A stretch of 16,116 nucleotides of DNA from Candidatus Rifleibacteriota bacterium (lineage in GTDB: Bacteria > Riflebacteria > Ozemobacteria > Ozemobacterales > Ozemobacteraceae), in assembly GCA_017526725.1 (NCBI GenBank), contig JAFXRA010000042.1:1-16116 (forward strand), given 5' to 3'. Position numbers and translations under genes: made by a program. The notes beneath the pieces were generated by a model. It made no database searches and was not told where the DNA came from. It worked only from the letters and a program-made list of their open reading frames with translations. Shown piece by piece: positions 1 through 8,900 of this stretch. Every line of letters starts with the position of its first letter. Position 1 is the first letter of the stretch.

Positions 1-12
1 GACATATTTATA

Positions 13-786
13 TTAATTTGTTTTATTGATTTCATTAAAATAACCCTCTGCAAGAAGTTGCTGTTTAAGAGCAACAAAGGAATTCTTTAAATCATTATAA
101 GAAAGTGTGGCTTTCTCCCAAGGCAATTGCTTATTCTTAACTTCATCAACAGTTTTTCTGTGATTTGCAACAGCAGTCAAGAAATCCTTTGACAGCTCCT
201 TAGCCTTATAAGAATAAGATTTTTCCAGGTTTTCTACAGTTATTTCAATTCCGCTTAAACAACTATTGGTCAGAAAATCATCCTGTCTGTCGAGATAAAC
301 CCCTGATTCATAAACACAAAGTTCAAATTTAAGGAAATTACGAACTACAGCATTATTTCTAACATAGGTTCCAAGAATAGTAATTTTCGTAACACTAACT
401 TCTATTATTTCATGGATATTTACATATATTTCCTTTTCTAGAAGTTTTCTAACAGCGCCTAGATTTTTTGCTACCTCAGATAAAAGATTTCTAAATTCCT
501 CTTTATTGGAATCAGATACCATTGGTGCAGAACCAAGCTCTGTTACCAGCCCAAGCCAATCTCTCATGATTATTGCGTGCTGTTTTTTTGCTGCGGCTAT
601 ATTATATGAAGTGAGCATATCTCCTTCGGCAATTAGCTTGTTTGACACCTCAAGAAACTTTGAAACAGTAGAATCATTAAGGTCTTTTCCCGTAAGAAGA
701 GCCAGCACAGTGCTGTCACAAGCAAAGGATTGTGATTCTGCAAAAAATAGCAATAAAACCAATATGATTTTAATAATGAAAGCCAT
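13..786 (-). CDS. Exported helical protein of unknown function
   Basis: 257 aa, family not recognised. Residues 1-22 form a signal peptide: a lone Lys at 6, a long Ile/Leu/Val/Phe core, and a likely cleavage site after Ser-Phe-Ala just before Cys23. The residues before Cys23 (S-F-A) do not make a proper lipobox, so a soluble periplasmic or secreted form is more likely than a lipoprotein. The mature part is mostly charged, amphipathic helix with three cysteines (23, 158, 177) and no recognisable catalytic motif. The start ATG lies inside the end of the upstream TPR gene (17-base overlap), so translation is probably coupled to it; only a weak purine stretch precedes the ATG. It shares a transcript with the TPR protein and may work with it at the envelope, which is inference from position only. 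Confidence 0.75.
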   Translation of the reverse strand: MAFIIKIILVLLLFFAESQSFACDSTVLALLTGKDLNDSTVSKFLEVSNKLIAEGDMLTSYNIAAAKKQHAIIMRDWLGLVTELGSAPMVSDSNKEEFRNLLSEVAKNLGAVRKLLEKEIYVNIHEIIEVSVTKITILGTYVRNNAVVRNFLKFELCVYESGVYLDRQDDFLTNSCLSGIEITVENLEKSYSYKAKELSKDFLTAVANHRKTVDEVKNKQLPWEKATLSYNDLKNSFVALKQQLLAEGYFNEINKTN

Positions 787-2266
787 ATTTTTCTTTAGAC
801 TGCTGAGATAGAGACTGTTTTATTTCATTTGCTCTTTTTTCTGCTTTATCAGCAAAAGGAGTTCCGGGGAACTTTTCCAAAACTGCATAATAAGAATTCA
901 AACATTCTTCTTTATTATCTTTTAGCTCTGTGAAGTTTGCATATTCCAAAAGTGCTTCAGGGCTATTTCCTGCTAATGAACAATATTCTTTGTATAGAGA
1001 GTCTGCTTTATCAAAGTTTTTTTCGTTACATTCTATTAAAGCAAGCAGCAAAGCCGTTTGCGGCATTTTCTTAATAGATTCAGATTTTAGCAAAGTCGCT
1101 TTTCCCTCTTCCATATTTCCTTCAGTCAGTAGAGCTTCACCAAGGGCAGTAAGAGCATAAGTATTGTTTGGAAACATTTCCAAAATATTATTCAGGTCTT
1201 CAATAGCTTCCTGAGCATTTAAGTTTCTAGCTTTTACAAGAGAACAGAAAACCCTGTATTCAATGCTTGAGGGGTTAAAGGAAAACGCAGCTTCCGCTTC
1301 TTTCAGCGCATTATCATAATCTTTATTATCCATTAAAATCTGGGATTTTAGATAATGAGCCTTTGCGTTATCAGGATTTTCATCAATGATTGAAGTAATC
1401 TGTTCTAAAGATTCTTCAAGATAACCCTTTTTGAACTCAACCTTTGCCAAACCGATTTTGGCATCAATAAAATTAGGATCATCCTTTAAAATTTCTTTGT
1501 AAAGGCGAATTGAGCTGTCGAAATCAGCTCTGTCACAATAAAGATCAGCCAAAGAAATCTTTACAAACAAATCTTTGGCATTAATTTGGCTTGCTTTTTC
1601 ATAATAAACCAAAGCTGTATCATAATTTTGAATATCTAAATTAGCCTGAGCAGCCATGAAATAAGTATCAAAATCCTTAACTCCTACTTTAAATGCTTTT
1701 TCAAACTTTTCGGCAGAAGACTGATAATCTCCATTGTTAAAATCAATCATAGCAAAGAGTTTATAAGCTTTTCCATTAACAGGAGTCTTTTTCATATAAT
1801 CATTTATAATTGGCAAAGCCTTCTCGTTTTCTCCCGAATCAACATAATATTCGGCTTCGTCTAACGGGTCTTTTTTCTTGTTTTTATTCGTAACCTTAGT
1901 TTTGGATTTGGGCTTTTCTTTTTTAACGCTTGTTTCTTCCTTTTTAAAAATATTTCCAGAATTCAAAAAAGAAACCAACTGTTTGTATTGAGAAGTATTA
2001 GAGATAGAAGAAAGCTTAGGAAGCCACTTTGCAGCTTCATTTTTTCTGCCTGACAATGCAATAGAGTACACATAATAATATCTTGCCCAGACATTGTTTT
2101 TATTCAAATCAGCAGCTTGCCCAAAATAATCAGCAGCAGCCTTATAATTGTTCTGGTAAAAATAAGTTAATCCCTTATCTAAAAAGTTCTTCTCTAAAAT
2201 GAAGTCAGCCGAAAACCCGGTCAGGTGGGTAAATAAAAATAAACCTAACAGAGCCTTCGTTTTCAT
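770..2266 (-). CDS. Exported TPR-repeat protein
   Basis: 498 aa. Residues 1-20 are a signal peptide (MKTK then a Leu/Phe-rich core, cleavage near Gly-Phe-Ser-Ala). A first TPR-like helix pair at about 27-60 is followed by a Lys-rich, probably disordered linker (about 108-132). From about 135 to 480 there is a long array of about 34-residue helical repeats with TPR consensus spacing (for example Y..A...Y..A..., 'NYDTALVYYEKASQINAKD', and 'DYDNALKEAEAAFSFNP'). TPR arrays act as protein-binding scaffolds; in exported bacterial proteins they often serve envelope assembly or surface-polymer export, but nothing here tells which. It is the first gene of a two-gene operon: its last 17 bases overlap the next gene. 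Start at 2266 is chosen because the signal peptide begins there. The repeat-rich spacer 2267-2585 lies upstream. Confidence 0.85.
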   Translation of the reverse strand: MKTKALLGLFLFTHLTGFSADFILEKNFLDKGLTYFYQNNYKAAADYFGQAADLNKNNVWARYYYVYSIALSGRKNEAAKWLPKLSSISNTSQYKQLVSFLNSGNIFKKEETSVKKEKPKSKTKVTNKNKKKDPLDEAEYYVDSGENEKALPIINDYMKKTPVNGKAYKLFAMIDFNNGDYQSSAEKFEKAFKVGVKDFDTYFMAAQANLDIQNYDTALVYYEKASQINAKDLFVKISLADLYCDRADFDSSIRLYKEILKDDPNFIDAKIGLAKVEFKKGYLEESLEQITSIIDENPDNAKAHYLKSQILMDNKDYDNALKEAEAAFSFNPSSIEYRVFCSLVKARNLNAQEAIEDLNNILEMFPNNTYALTALGEALLTEGNMEEGKATLLKSESIKKMPQTALLLALIECNEKNFDKADSLYKEYCSLAGNSPEALLEYANFTELKDNKEECLNSYYAVLEKFPGTPFADKAEKRANEIKQSLSQQSKEKYGFHY

Positions 2267-2336
2267 TTTTTCTTTTAAAACCCTCTTTTATTACTTTGCA
2301 GTTATTGATCACTCATTAGAATTTAATGTTATTTAA

Positions 2337-2366
2337 ATTATATAATAATTTAGATACGACAAACAA
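2337..2366 (-). promoter_or_regulatory. Candidate sigma70 promoter of the TPR operon
   Basis: On the minus strand a perfect TATAAT (-10, 2337-2342) is preceded, after 18 bases, by TTGTTT (2361-2366), matching the first half of the -35 consensus. Transcription would start near 2330, giving a leader of about 60 bases. The region is very AT-rich, so a chance match is possible. Confidence 0.4.
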
Positions 2367-2394
2367 TTACTACTTTTAACTATTAAACAATACC

Positions 2395-2411
2395 AAAAAC
2401 TATCAGTTTTT
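2395..2411. repeat. Small AT-rich hairpin
   Basis: Seven-base arms AAAAACT (2395-2401) and AGTTTTT (2405-2411) around the 3-base loop ATC. It lies upstream of the TPR promoter. Its function is unknown, and AT-rich palindromes of this size can arise by chance. Confidence 0.4.
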
Positions 2412-2432
2412 CAATATTCTATTGTGGTAATT

Positions 2433-2510
2433 GTTCGAATAGTTCTAGGTTCAAATAGTTCGAATTGTTTGGTTTGTATTAACAATTTGAACAACTCAAA
2501 CAATTAGAAC
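2433..2510. repeat. Nested direct and inverted repeat block
   Basis: Two near-identical 13-mers in direct order, GTTCGAATAGTTC (2433-2445) and GTTCAAATAGTTC (2449-2461), are followed by GTTCGAATTGTTTG (2458-2471). That last one is matched by an inverted copy CAAACAATTAGAAC (2497-2510), 13 of 14 positions pairing around a 25-base loop. Within the loop and right arm, AACAATTTGAAC (2481-2492) and AACAATTAGAAC (2499-2510) are again direct repeats of each other. The block could be a decayed miniature element, a protein-binding array or a processing hairpin; the sequence alone does not decide. Confidence 0.7.
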
Positions 2511-2584
2511 TCTCGTTATGCTATTCTCACTGGCTGTGAAACAGCTGTCCCACAGAGGCTTCAGCCTCGTCTCACTTTCCATTT

Positions 2585-2605
2585 CTCAGTTTTCAGTTCT
2601 CAGTT
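2585..2605. repeat. Heptad tandem repeat (YTCAGTT x3)
   Basis: Three consecutive 7-base units CTCAGTT (2585-2591), TTCAGTT (2592-2598) and CTCAGTT (2599-2605). The first unit contains the stop codon of the helicase-nuclease on the minus strand (TCA at 2586-2588, read as TGA), and the repeat encodes its last residues. Confidence 0.75.
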
Positions 2606-5600
2606 TTCCGATTTCATTCCTATGGCAGAGATTAATATATGGGCAGTCAGCACATCCGTCAGACTCTCTAGCCGCCCAAAGATGCTCTTTGCGTATTTCA
2701 TCAACAATTTTGGCAGCTTCTTCTTCAAAATTAGTAAGATTTGGTTCTATTTCCCTTAAATCCAAACCTTTAGGATTAAGGTAAGCTATATAGGTATTGG
2801 CAAAGTTCAAGCAGCCCATTTGCCCGATAACACCGCGGCTGGCAGCAATTCTATAAAGGGCGAGCTGGCGCTTATAACCTTCGTGAGCTTCAGCAGAATA
2901 TTCTCTAGTCTTAAAGTCTATAATTCTGATGTTATTGCCTTCTTCCAAGTCAACACGGTCTACAAAACCTCTTATAAAGAAAGGTTTACCATTGTTTTTT
3001 CCATCAAATTTCACGTTGACTTCGGCTTCAAAAAGCCAGGGGTTGGTTTTGCTTAAATCGGATTCAATATAACGATTTAGGAGAGTCATGGTCTTAGATT
3101 TTAAAACCTTTTTAAAATCCCCCTGTCTGCTGACGCAGACATCCCCCTTTACTAAAGGGGGTATTGTAGGAGTTTCAATAGAATCATCGTTATTGTTCTT
3201 AAAATCCCCCAGTCTGCTATAGCAGACATCCCCCTTTACGAAAGGGGGTATTGTAGGAGTTTCAATAGAATCATCGTTATTATTCTCTGAATTACCCTGT
3301 TCGCTTAATTCTAAGTCTATTGAAGACAAAGAACTGCTCTTTAGGTAACAAGGAATGAGCTTGTCTAAGCATGATTCGATTAAATCCAAAGCTTCTTTTT
3401 CTGACTTCAGCTCATGACCGTCATTTTCATGGAAAAGCCTGATAGTCTCGTGTGCAAGCTTTCCAACCAGAGTCTGCACCTGTTCAAGTCTTTCGTCAAA
3501 AGAACCTACATGAACGTTATTAAAATAATATTTTCTTGGGCAGAGTTTAAAGGTTGCCAATTCCTGCAGAGAAAAGATGTCTTTGTTATTATCTTCAACA
3601 GCAGAAACAGCTTTCGCCCTTTCCTCTAAAAAACTGCCAATAGACCTGATACTCTTTTCAAGCATTTCAATATCTGCTTTGGGAGCCTGTTTTTCAAGCT
3701 TGTCTACTAATTCTGCTCTGCCCGATTTCAGCCATTCATTCAATAATTCAGGCCATTCTTCCAATGGTTTTATTTCACCCAGATTAGGATGTTCCTTTAA
3801 GATATCTACTATATGGCAAACAGGCTCAATAATAGGTTTACAAGGGTCTTCTGGCGGCAAGCCTGCTTTCTGGGTTCCAGTAATTACCAAAAGATTTTCT
3901 GCTCTAGTAAAACCAACATAAAGCTTTCTAAAATCTTCTGAGGCAGATTCATTGCGATCTATCTGTTTATAGGCTTCAATTATTGGATTTATCGCATCTT
4001 TATTACTGGAATTCTTTTCGTTAACAATTAACCCAAACTGGTCATCATAGACTATTTTTTCATTGAATCTATAAGGTCTGCCTTTTAAGAACGGCATTAT
4101 GACTATTGGAAATTCGAGACCTTTAGACTTGTGAATAGTCATTATTTTGACGGCATCGCCTTCTTCTAAACCTAAACCAGCTTCATCTTCATCTATATCT
4201 GCTACTCTTGTTCTTTCAACATGATTAAGAAAATCTCTTAGAGAAGTGAACACGCCGTTCTGTTCAAAATCTCGGACTATGCCTAGAAATTTAGCTATGT
4301 TATTGTTGATTCTCTTGGTTTTAAGCTCAGAATCTAAAGTAGCTGAGTATTCCAAGAAACCGGCCTGTTCTATTATAGTATGGCAGAGATTTACTAATCC
4401 AGGCTTATTTGCTCTTTCCTTGATACTTATATAGAGATTTCTGAAATTTACAGCTTCTTCGGGCAAATCTTCCTCTTTCATAGCAAGAATTCTTGGCAAA
4501 AGCCTGATCTTCTCGAACTTTCCTTCTAAAGAAAGCTTAACCAAATCAGAATCATTTAATCCATACAAAGGCCCCGTAAGTAGCTTAACAACAGAATAGT
4601 CGTCGTCTGGCTGAACGAGAAGCTTTAAGAAAGAAAGAATATCTTCTATTTCACTGCGCTCGTAAAGACCGAAACCGCCTGAAATGACATATGGAATCTG
4701 AAGTTCTGCCATTGCGTCTTCAAAATTAATTGGCAGATTCTTAACAGAATTAAGAATTATGGCAATATCACCATAGCAGATCTGGCGCGGTTCCCCTTTA
4801 TTCTTACGGTCAGGAATAGTCATACCAGAAGCAACAATATCATGTATAAACTGAACAATATGTTTAGAAGCCAGGTTTGTATTCATATCATCTGGCGATA
4901 AAAGACAGCTTACCGCTGGATATCTTGGCGAACTACCCCTCTGAGCCTGCTGCTTAACAAACATTTTTCCAACATCGCCGCCCTTTTCCAAAAAAGAGTC
5001 GGCAAAGTCTATTATTTCTGAATAAGACCTGAAATTGTCTTTCAAAATAATATCTTTATCTGAAACAAAGTTTCTGAAAGTATCTATTTTTGCGCCTTGA
5101 AACCTGTAAATACTCTGCTTTTCATCACCAACAACACAAATCTGACTTTCGCGGTCACGGCAGAAATCTTCAACGATGCCAAGCTGATTAGGGTTATTGT
5201 CCTGGAATTCATCAATCAGAAACACCCTTCTATCAGGTGTTACACCGTTTTCTCGCATATATTGAATCAAATTTTTGCTTTTAATAAGTATTTCATCAAA
5301 ATCAAGCAGATTGCGCTTTTCTAACTCTTCCATATAAAGAGTATAGAATTGGAAAAGCCATTCCAAGGTTTTATGCTCCAATTCTGTTCCTCGAGAATTC
5401 AGTTCTTGTTTAGCTTTTCTATAGAATTCACCAGGACCTAGAAGATATCTTCTGATTTTACTTAAAGCCAAAGGGAATTTAGCAATAAGCTTAGCAGCGA
5501 TATCAGCACCTAAGGCATTTTCACCATTTATAATTTTTTCACCATACTGTTCAGCAAATTTGTCTGCTAAGTCCAGCATCAATATTTCTCTAGTATTTTC

Positions 5601-5969
5601 GTCGATAACGGCAACAGAACTGTCTATACCCGCTCCAAAAGGATCTTGTTTCAAAAACCTTGATAAAAAAGAATGAAAAGTGGCCACTTCCATTTTTCTT
5701 AAAACAGATGGAAGGATCTTTCGCTTTTCAGTAAGTCTGTCTTTCATTTCAGAAGCGGCTTTTGTTGTGTAGGTTATAGCAACAAGTTCTTCTGGTTTTA
5801 TTCCTTGTTTTAACAGAGCATCTATTCGTCTTGTTAAAACTTCTGTCTTTCCAGAACCTGCACCAGCAGATATTCTTAATCGTCCCTTTGGAGGAAAAGA
5901 AACTGCCTCGGCTTGTTCCTGAGTAAGCCCATCTGTCAATAACCTTAGTATATTTTTCAAATTTGTCAT
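2586..5969 (-). CDS. UvrD-type helicase / RecB-type nuclease, second subunit (AddA/AdnB-like)
   Basis: 1127 aa. The superfamily 1A motor has every motif intact: Walker A SAGAGSGKT (34-42), TFHSF (97-101), DEFQD Walker B (253-257), GDEKQSIYRFQGA (281-293), DNFRS (311-315), VKIMTIHKSKGLEFP (607-621) and YVGFTRAENL (684-693). The C-terminal PD-(D/E)XK nuclease shows His840 (GKLAHE), Asp1004 (GFVDRVD), Asp1018 and Lys1020 (IIDFKT) and the QLALY motif (1035-1039). Cys810 (CPRKYYF) plus Cys1106, Cys1109 and Cys1115 (C-x2-C-x5-C) fit the Fe-S clasp of AddB/Cas4-type nucleases. The start ATG overlaps the upstream stop (ATGA) with GAGGAGG ten bases before it. Residues 896-953 are two tandem 29-residue units encoded by a palindromic DNA repeat, lying between His840 and the catalytic acids; they look like an insertion and are not part of the fold. 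Likely role: ATP-driven unwinding and resection of DNA ends for recombination, as a heterodimer with its neighbour. Confidence 0.92.
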   Translation of the reverse strand: MTNLKNILRLLTDGLTQEQAEAVSFPPKGRLRISAGAGSGKTEVLTRRIDALLKQGIKPEELVAITYTTKAASEMKDRLTEKRKILPSVLRKMEVATFHSFLSRFLKQDPFGAGIDSSVAVIDENTREILMLDLADKFAEQYGEKIINGENALGADIAAKLIAKFPLALSKIRRYLLGPGEFYRKAKQELNSRGTELEHKTLEWLFQFYTLYMEELEKRNLLDFDEILIKSKNLIQYMRENGVTPDRRVFLIDEFQDNNPNQLGIVEDFCRDRESQICVVGDEKQSIYRFQGAKIDTFRNFVSDKDIILKDNFRSYSEIIDFADSFLEKGGDVGKMFVKQQAQRGSSPRYPAVSCLLSPDDMNTNLASKHIVQFIHDIVASGMTIPDRKNKGEPRQICYGDIAIILNSVKNLPINFEDAMAELQIPYVISGGFGLYERSEIEDILSFLKLLVQPDDDYSVVKLLTGPLYGLNDSDLVKLSLEGKFEKIRLLPRILAMKEEDLPEEAVNFRNLYISIKERANKPGLVNLCHTIIEQAGFLEYSATLDSELKTKRINNNIAKFLGIVRDFEQNGVFTSLRDFLNHVERTRVADIDEDEAGLGLEEGDAVKIMTIHKSKGLEFPIVIMPFLKGRPYRFNEKIVYDDQFGLIVNEKNSSNKDAINPIIEAYKQIDRNESASEDFRKLYVGFTRAENLLVITGTQKAGLPPEDPCKPIIEPVCHIVDILKEHPNLGEIKPLEEWPELLNEWLKSGRAELVDKLEKQAPKADIEMLEKSIRSIGSFLEERAKAVSAVEDNNKDIFSLQELATFKLCPRKYYFNNVHVGSFDERLEQVQTLVGKLAHETIRLFHENDGHELKSEKEALDLIESCLDKLIPCYLKSSSLSSIDLELSEQGNSENNNDDSIETPTIPPFVKGDVCYSRLGDFKNNNDDSIETPTIPPLVKGDVCVSRQGDFKKVLKSKTMTLLNRYIESDLSKTNPWLFEAEVNVKFDGKNNGKPFFIRGFVDRVDLEEGNNIRIIDFKTREYSAEAHEGYKRQLALYRIAASRGVIGQMGCLNFANTYIAYLNPKGLDLREIEPNLTNFEEEAAKIVDEIRKEHLWAARESDGCADCPYINLCHRNEIGKLRTEN
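3112..3198. repeat. 87-base palindromic repeat, unit 1 (in frame)
   Basis: Contains two hairpins: GTCTGC-TGAC-GCAGAC (3125-3140) and CCCCCTTTA-C-TAAAGGGGG (3143-3161, nine-base arms). Read on the minus strand it encodes residues 925-953 of the helicase-nuclease. It differs from unit 2 at 6 of 87 positions: three fall in the first hairpin loop, one in the centre of the second, one between elements and one in the tail; the shared arms are identical. Confidence 0.9.
3199..3285. repeat. 87-base palindromic repeat, unit 2 (in frame)
   Basis: Immediately adjoins unit 1 with the same layout. Its first palindrome GTCTGCTATAGCAGAC (3212-3227) is perfect over 16 bases and the second is CCCCCTTT-ACG-AAAGGGGG (3230-3248). 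It encodes residues 896-924, differing from the other unit at three residues (Phe/Leu, Tyr/Val, Leu/Gln). The length of 29 codons keeps the frame open. Confidence 0.9.
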
Positions 5970-8900
5970 TGTTCAGCGGCCTCCTCTTTATCCTGCTGTT
6001 TCTTTAGCAGTTCCAAACCAACCTGACAGAACGTTGAAAATTCGCAGCCTTCTTTCGTCAAACAGCTTTTAGCGTTTTCATTAGAAGAAGGTAGACATTC
6101 AAAGGTCTTATCTGTTTTTATTTTGTTTATCAGTTCTATTATTCTAGCTTCAAAGCTTTTCAAATCGTCATTAGAAACTTCAGCCCCATAACAGGGTCCA
6201 CAGCCGAAATTCAATGCTGCTGACTTTTGAAAACCGGCTTTCATTCCCTTATAAGCCTTCTTGTAGGCATCTGTCATTACATACATGGTCGCTGATGAAA
6301 TATTTTTGTAATTCATACTGCGGCAAGCCAATATATATATTGGAAGCTGCATTTCGAGCTGTTCTTCTACTAAACCAGACTTAGGAAAAGCCTTTTCATA
6401 TATCTTTTCACTGTTAGGAACTCCACTTTTTGAAGTTTTATAGTCAATAATCTGAATACTATCATTGTCTATTAAAGCAATTCTGTCGAATCTACCTTTG
6501 ATTCTGCTTCCTGCCAATTCAAAAGAGAAAGGCTTTTCAACCCCTTTTGTATGGCGGCATGGGAACTGCTCATTTTTATAAACAGCATCTCTATAAATAG
6601 GCAAAGCATTTTTTATCAGATTTGCATGTTTGTGTCTTTCGAAGAAAGGAATAACTTCAAGCATGGGAGCAGCAAACTTTTCAAAGAGTTCCATCAAATC
6701 TTCATCTGTAGGTTCCTTGACTAATTCCCATATAGAACCTGGTTTATGAAGTTCCTCTAAAATTTTGTGATAAGCATTACCTACAATAAAGTAATCGCTG
6801 TTGTTTTCTAATGGATTAGCTATCCCCAAAAGGTTTTTAAAGAAGAATTTTCTAGGGCAATCCAGATAGTTTTTGAGAGATGTTGCAGAAAAGCTGAAAT
6901 CATCCGGTAGCTCAACCCTGTCATGCTTTGCTTTATTGAAGATTCTTGGTCTGATTCCATGAATGGCATATTCCGGCGGAATCTGCTTTTCAACTTCCTG
7001 CAGAGTCGGTTCCATTGCTAGAAGTTCATCTTGATTCAGACCGGTAATTACTGTTCGGAACTCGCTAAGTGTCAAAATCTTATCATCTTTTTCCAACTCA
7101 TCTGGTTTAATGCCCATCTCATAAAAGAACGGCGCCGGAGTTGCAGGGTCAGTTCCAAGTCTCATAGGAACAGTCATAATTAACCCTTCTTTGGCCCTTG
7201 TAATAGCTACAAAAAACAGGCGACGTTCTTCTTCAAGCTGTTCTTCATCGCTATTGGGGTAAGGATTAAAAAAGCTGATTTCTCTGTTCTTGGAATTCAG
7301 ATAGTTTTTTATTTTTTCTATAGCGGCTGTTCCTAATAAAATGTTTTCTCTTAAGTTCACAGGAAACTGCCCTTCGCAAAGCCCGCTTATTACTGTTAAC
7401 GGGAATTCCAACCCCTTAGACTGGTGAACAGTCATTATTTTAACGGCATTTTCATCTATAGTTTCAGATAATTCAATATTTAATGCGTAATAATTTATCC
7501 ATTCTTCTAATTCAGGCAGTAAATCTGCAATCAGAGGTCTTCTATTGAATGTATGAAGAAAAACTTCAGAATAATCAGAAAGCATATTCCTAAGATGCAG
7601 AATATTTCTTGAAGTTGTCTCGGAAGCATTTTGCAAAAGCGGCAAAACCGAAGATACCGCAGCAGATATAATTGCACTTATTTCTTCACTGCTTTTCGAT
7701 TCAAGCAGTCTGACAACTTTTACAAATTCTTTAGCCTTATTTTGATTAGCTTCATCTGTTTCTGGCAACTCAGAAAACTGATTATCCTCTATTAATTTGA
7801 GAATATTGGAAATCTTGCCGGTATTGTTTGCAATTTCCGAAATGATTGCCTGAGTCCAAAGAGGATTCAGACCGAAAGCAGGGGAAAGAAAAGCTGTCTG
7901 CAAAGCAGATTCCTTCGAATCTTCTTCAGTTGCTCCAGCAATTTTAAGCAGAGAAACAAGAGTAATTATTTCTTCTGCTTTAAAAAACTTCATGTCTTCA
8001 GCTATTTGATAAGGAATGTGCAGAGTTTGCAGACTCTCGGCCAGTAAATCAATCTGATAGTTATTCCTAACCAAAATAGCAACATCAGAAGGCTTATACT
8101 TTTTGCCTTTATTGCCATAAATCAGATAATTGGCTATTTGACGCCCTACTACCCTAGCCTCTTCAATTTCGTTTTTAACCTTATAATACTTTATAAAGCC
8201 GTCTTCCAGACTATTAGGGTTGAGAAGACCGTCTGTAGTCAGTTTTTCTGCCCAATTCAGTCTTGTTGCAGACTTTACAATACTTTTTGCAGAACGATAA
8301 TTCTGACTTAAAGGAAAAACACTGGCCTTGTATTTCTGCTTAAACCTACCTTTAGAAGTCATCATTGAAGGGTCAGCCCCTCTGAATCTGTAAATACTCT
8401 GTCGAGGATCCCCTATTACAGCTGTTTTTATATCCGAATCCTCGCCCTTTAATAAAGTAAGGAGCAGAAACTGTGCCGGGTCTGTATCCTGAAACTCATC
8501 TACAAGAATAACTTTGTATCTTTTTCTATAGATTGCAGCTATTCTAGGATTTTTTAAAACCTTTATGGAAAGCGCTATTAAATCCCTGTAATCCAGGTAG
8601 TTGTCTTTTATTCGCTCTTTTTCGTATTGTTTATATATGTTCAGCAGTTCATAACATCTGTTCTGAGTTTTCTTATTCAGATCAGGAGTGTTTTTAATCG
8701 CATCTTCAAATTCTTCAGGAGTAACCAGATTAGATTTTAAAATTCCTATTAAAGTGGAAGCCTCTTGCTGAAAACCTCTTTTATTCAAAACTTTTCCATA
8801 TTCAGGAAAAGCCAAAGGGTCTAATTTTCGGCAGATAAAGCTCATCAACAAAGATTCTTTAAAAGCATTAAGAAGTTTAAAATCTGGCGCAACACCGACT

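Larger units (their letters stand above)
2267..2585. other. Repeat-rich intergenic spacer
   Basis: 319 bases with no credible gene. From left to right: the TPR promoter region (2337-2366); a small AT-rich hairpin (2395-2411); an 8-base inverted pair ACAATTAC (2363-2370) and GTAATTGT (2427-2434); a dense block of related direct and inverted repeats (2433-2510); and a GC-richer patch with hairpin GAGGC-TTCA-GCCTC (2555-2568) just past the helicase-nuclease stop. This last hairpin has no T-run on either side, so it is at best a weak or factor-dependent terminator. An open frame on the plus strand (2518-2784) overlaps the helicase gene and is not a gene. Confidence 0.7.

Noticed and set aside
506..811. 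Plus-strand open frame of 101 codons opposite the first exported protein
   Set aside because: The minus-strand frame has a proper signal peptide and coupling to the TPR gene; the opposite frame has neither ribosome site nor motifs.
2555..2568. Intrinsic terminator of the helicase-nuclease operon
   Set aside because: The GAGGC/GCCTC hairpin is short and not followed by a T-run on the minus strand, so it fails the usual criteria.
2518..2784. Plus-strand open frame across the spacer and the helicase-nuclease end
   Set aside because: Most of it is antisense to the conserved C-terminus with the Fe-S cysteines; the start lies in repeat-like sequence.
3112..3285. CRISPR array or coding minisatellite
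   Set aside because: Only two units, directly adjoining with no unique spacers, and the units contain strong hairpins with conserved arms, unlike a CRISPR repeat-spacer pattern or a plain minisatellite.
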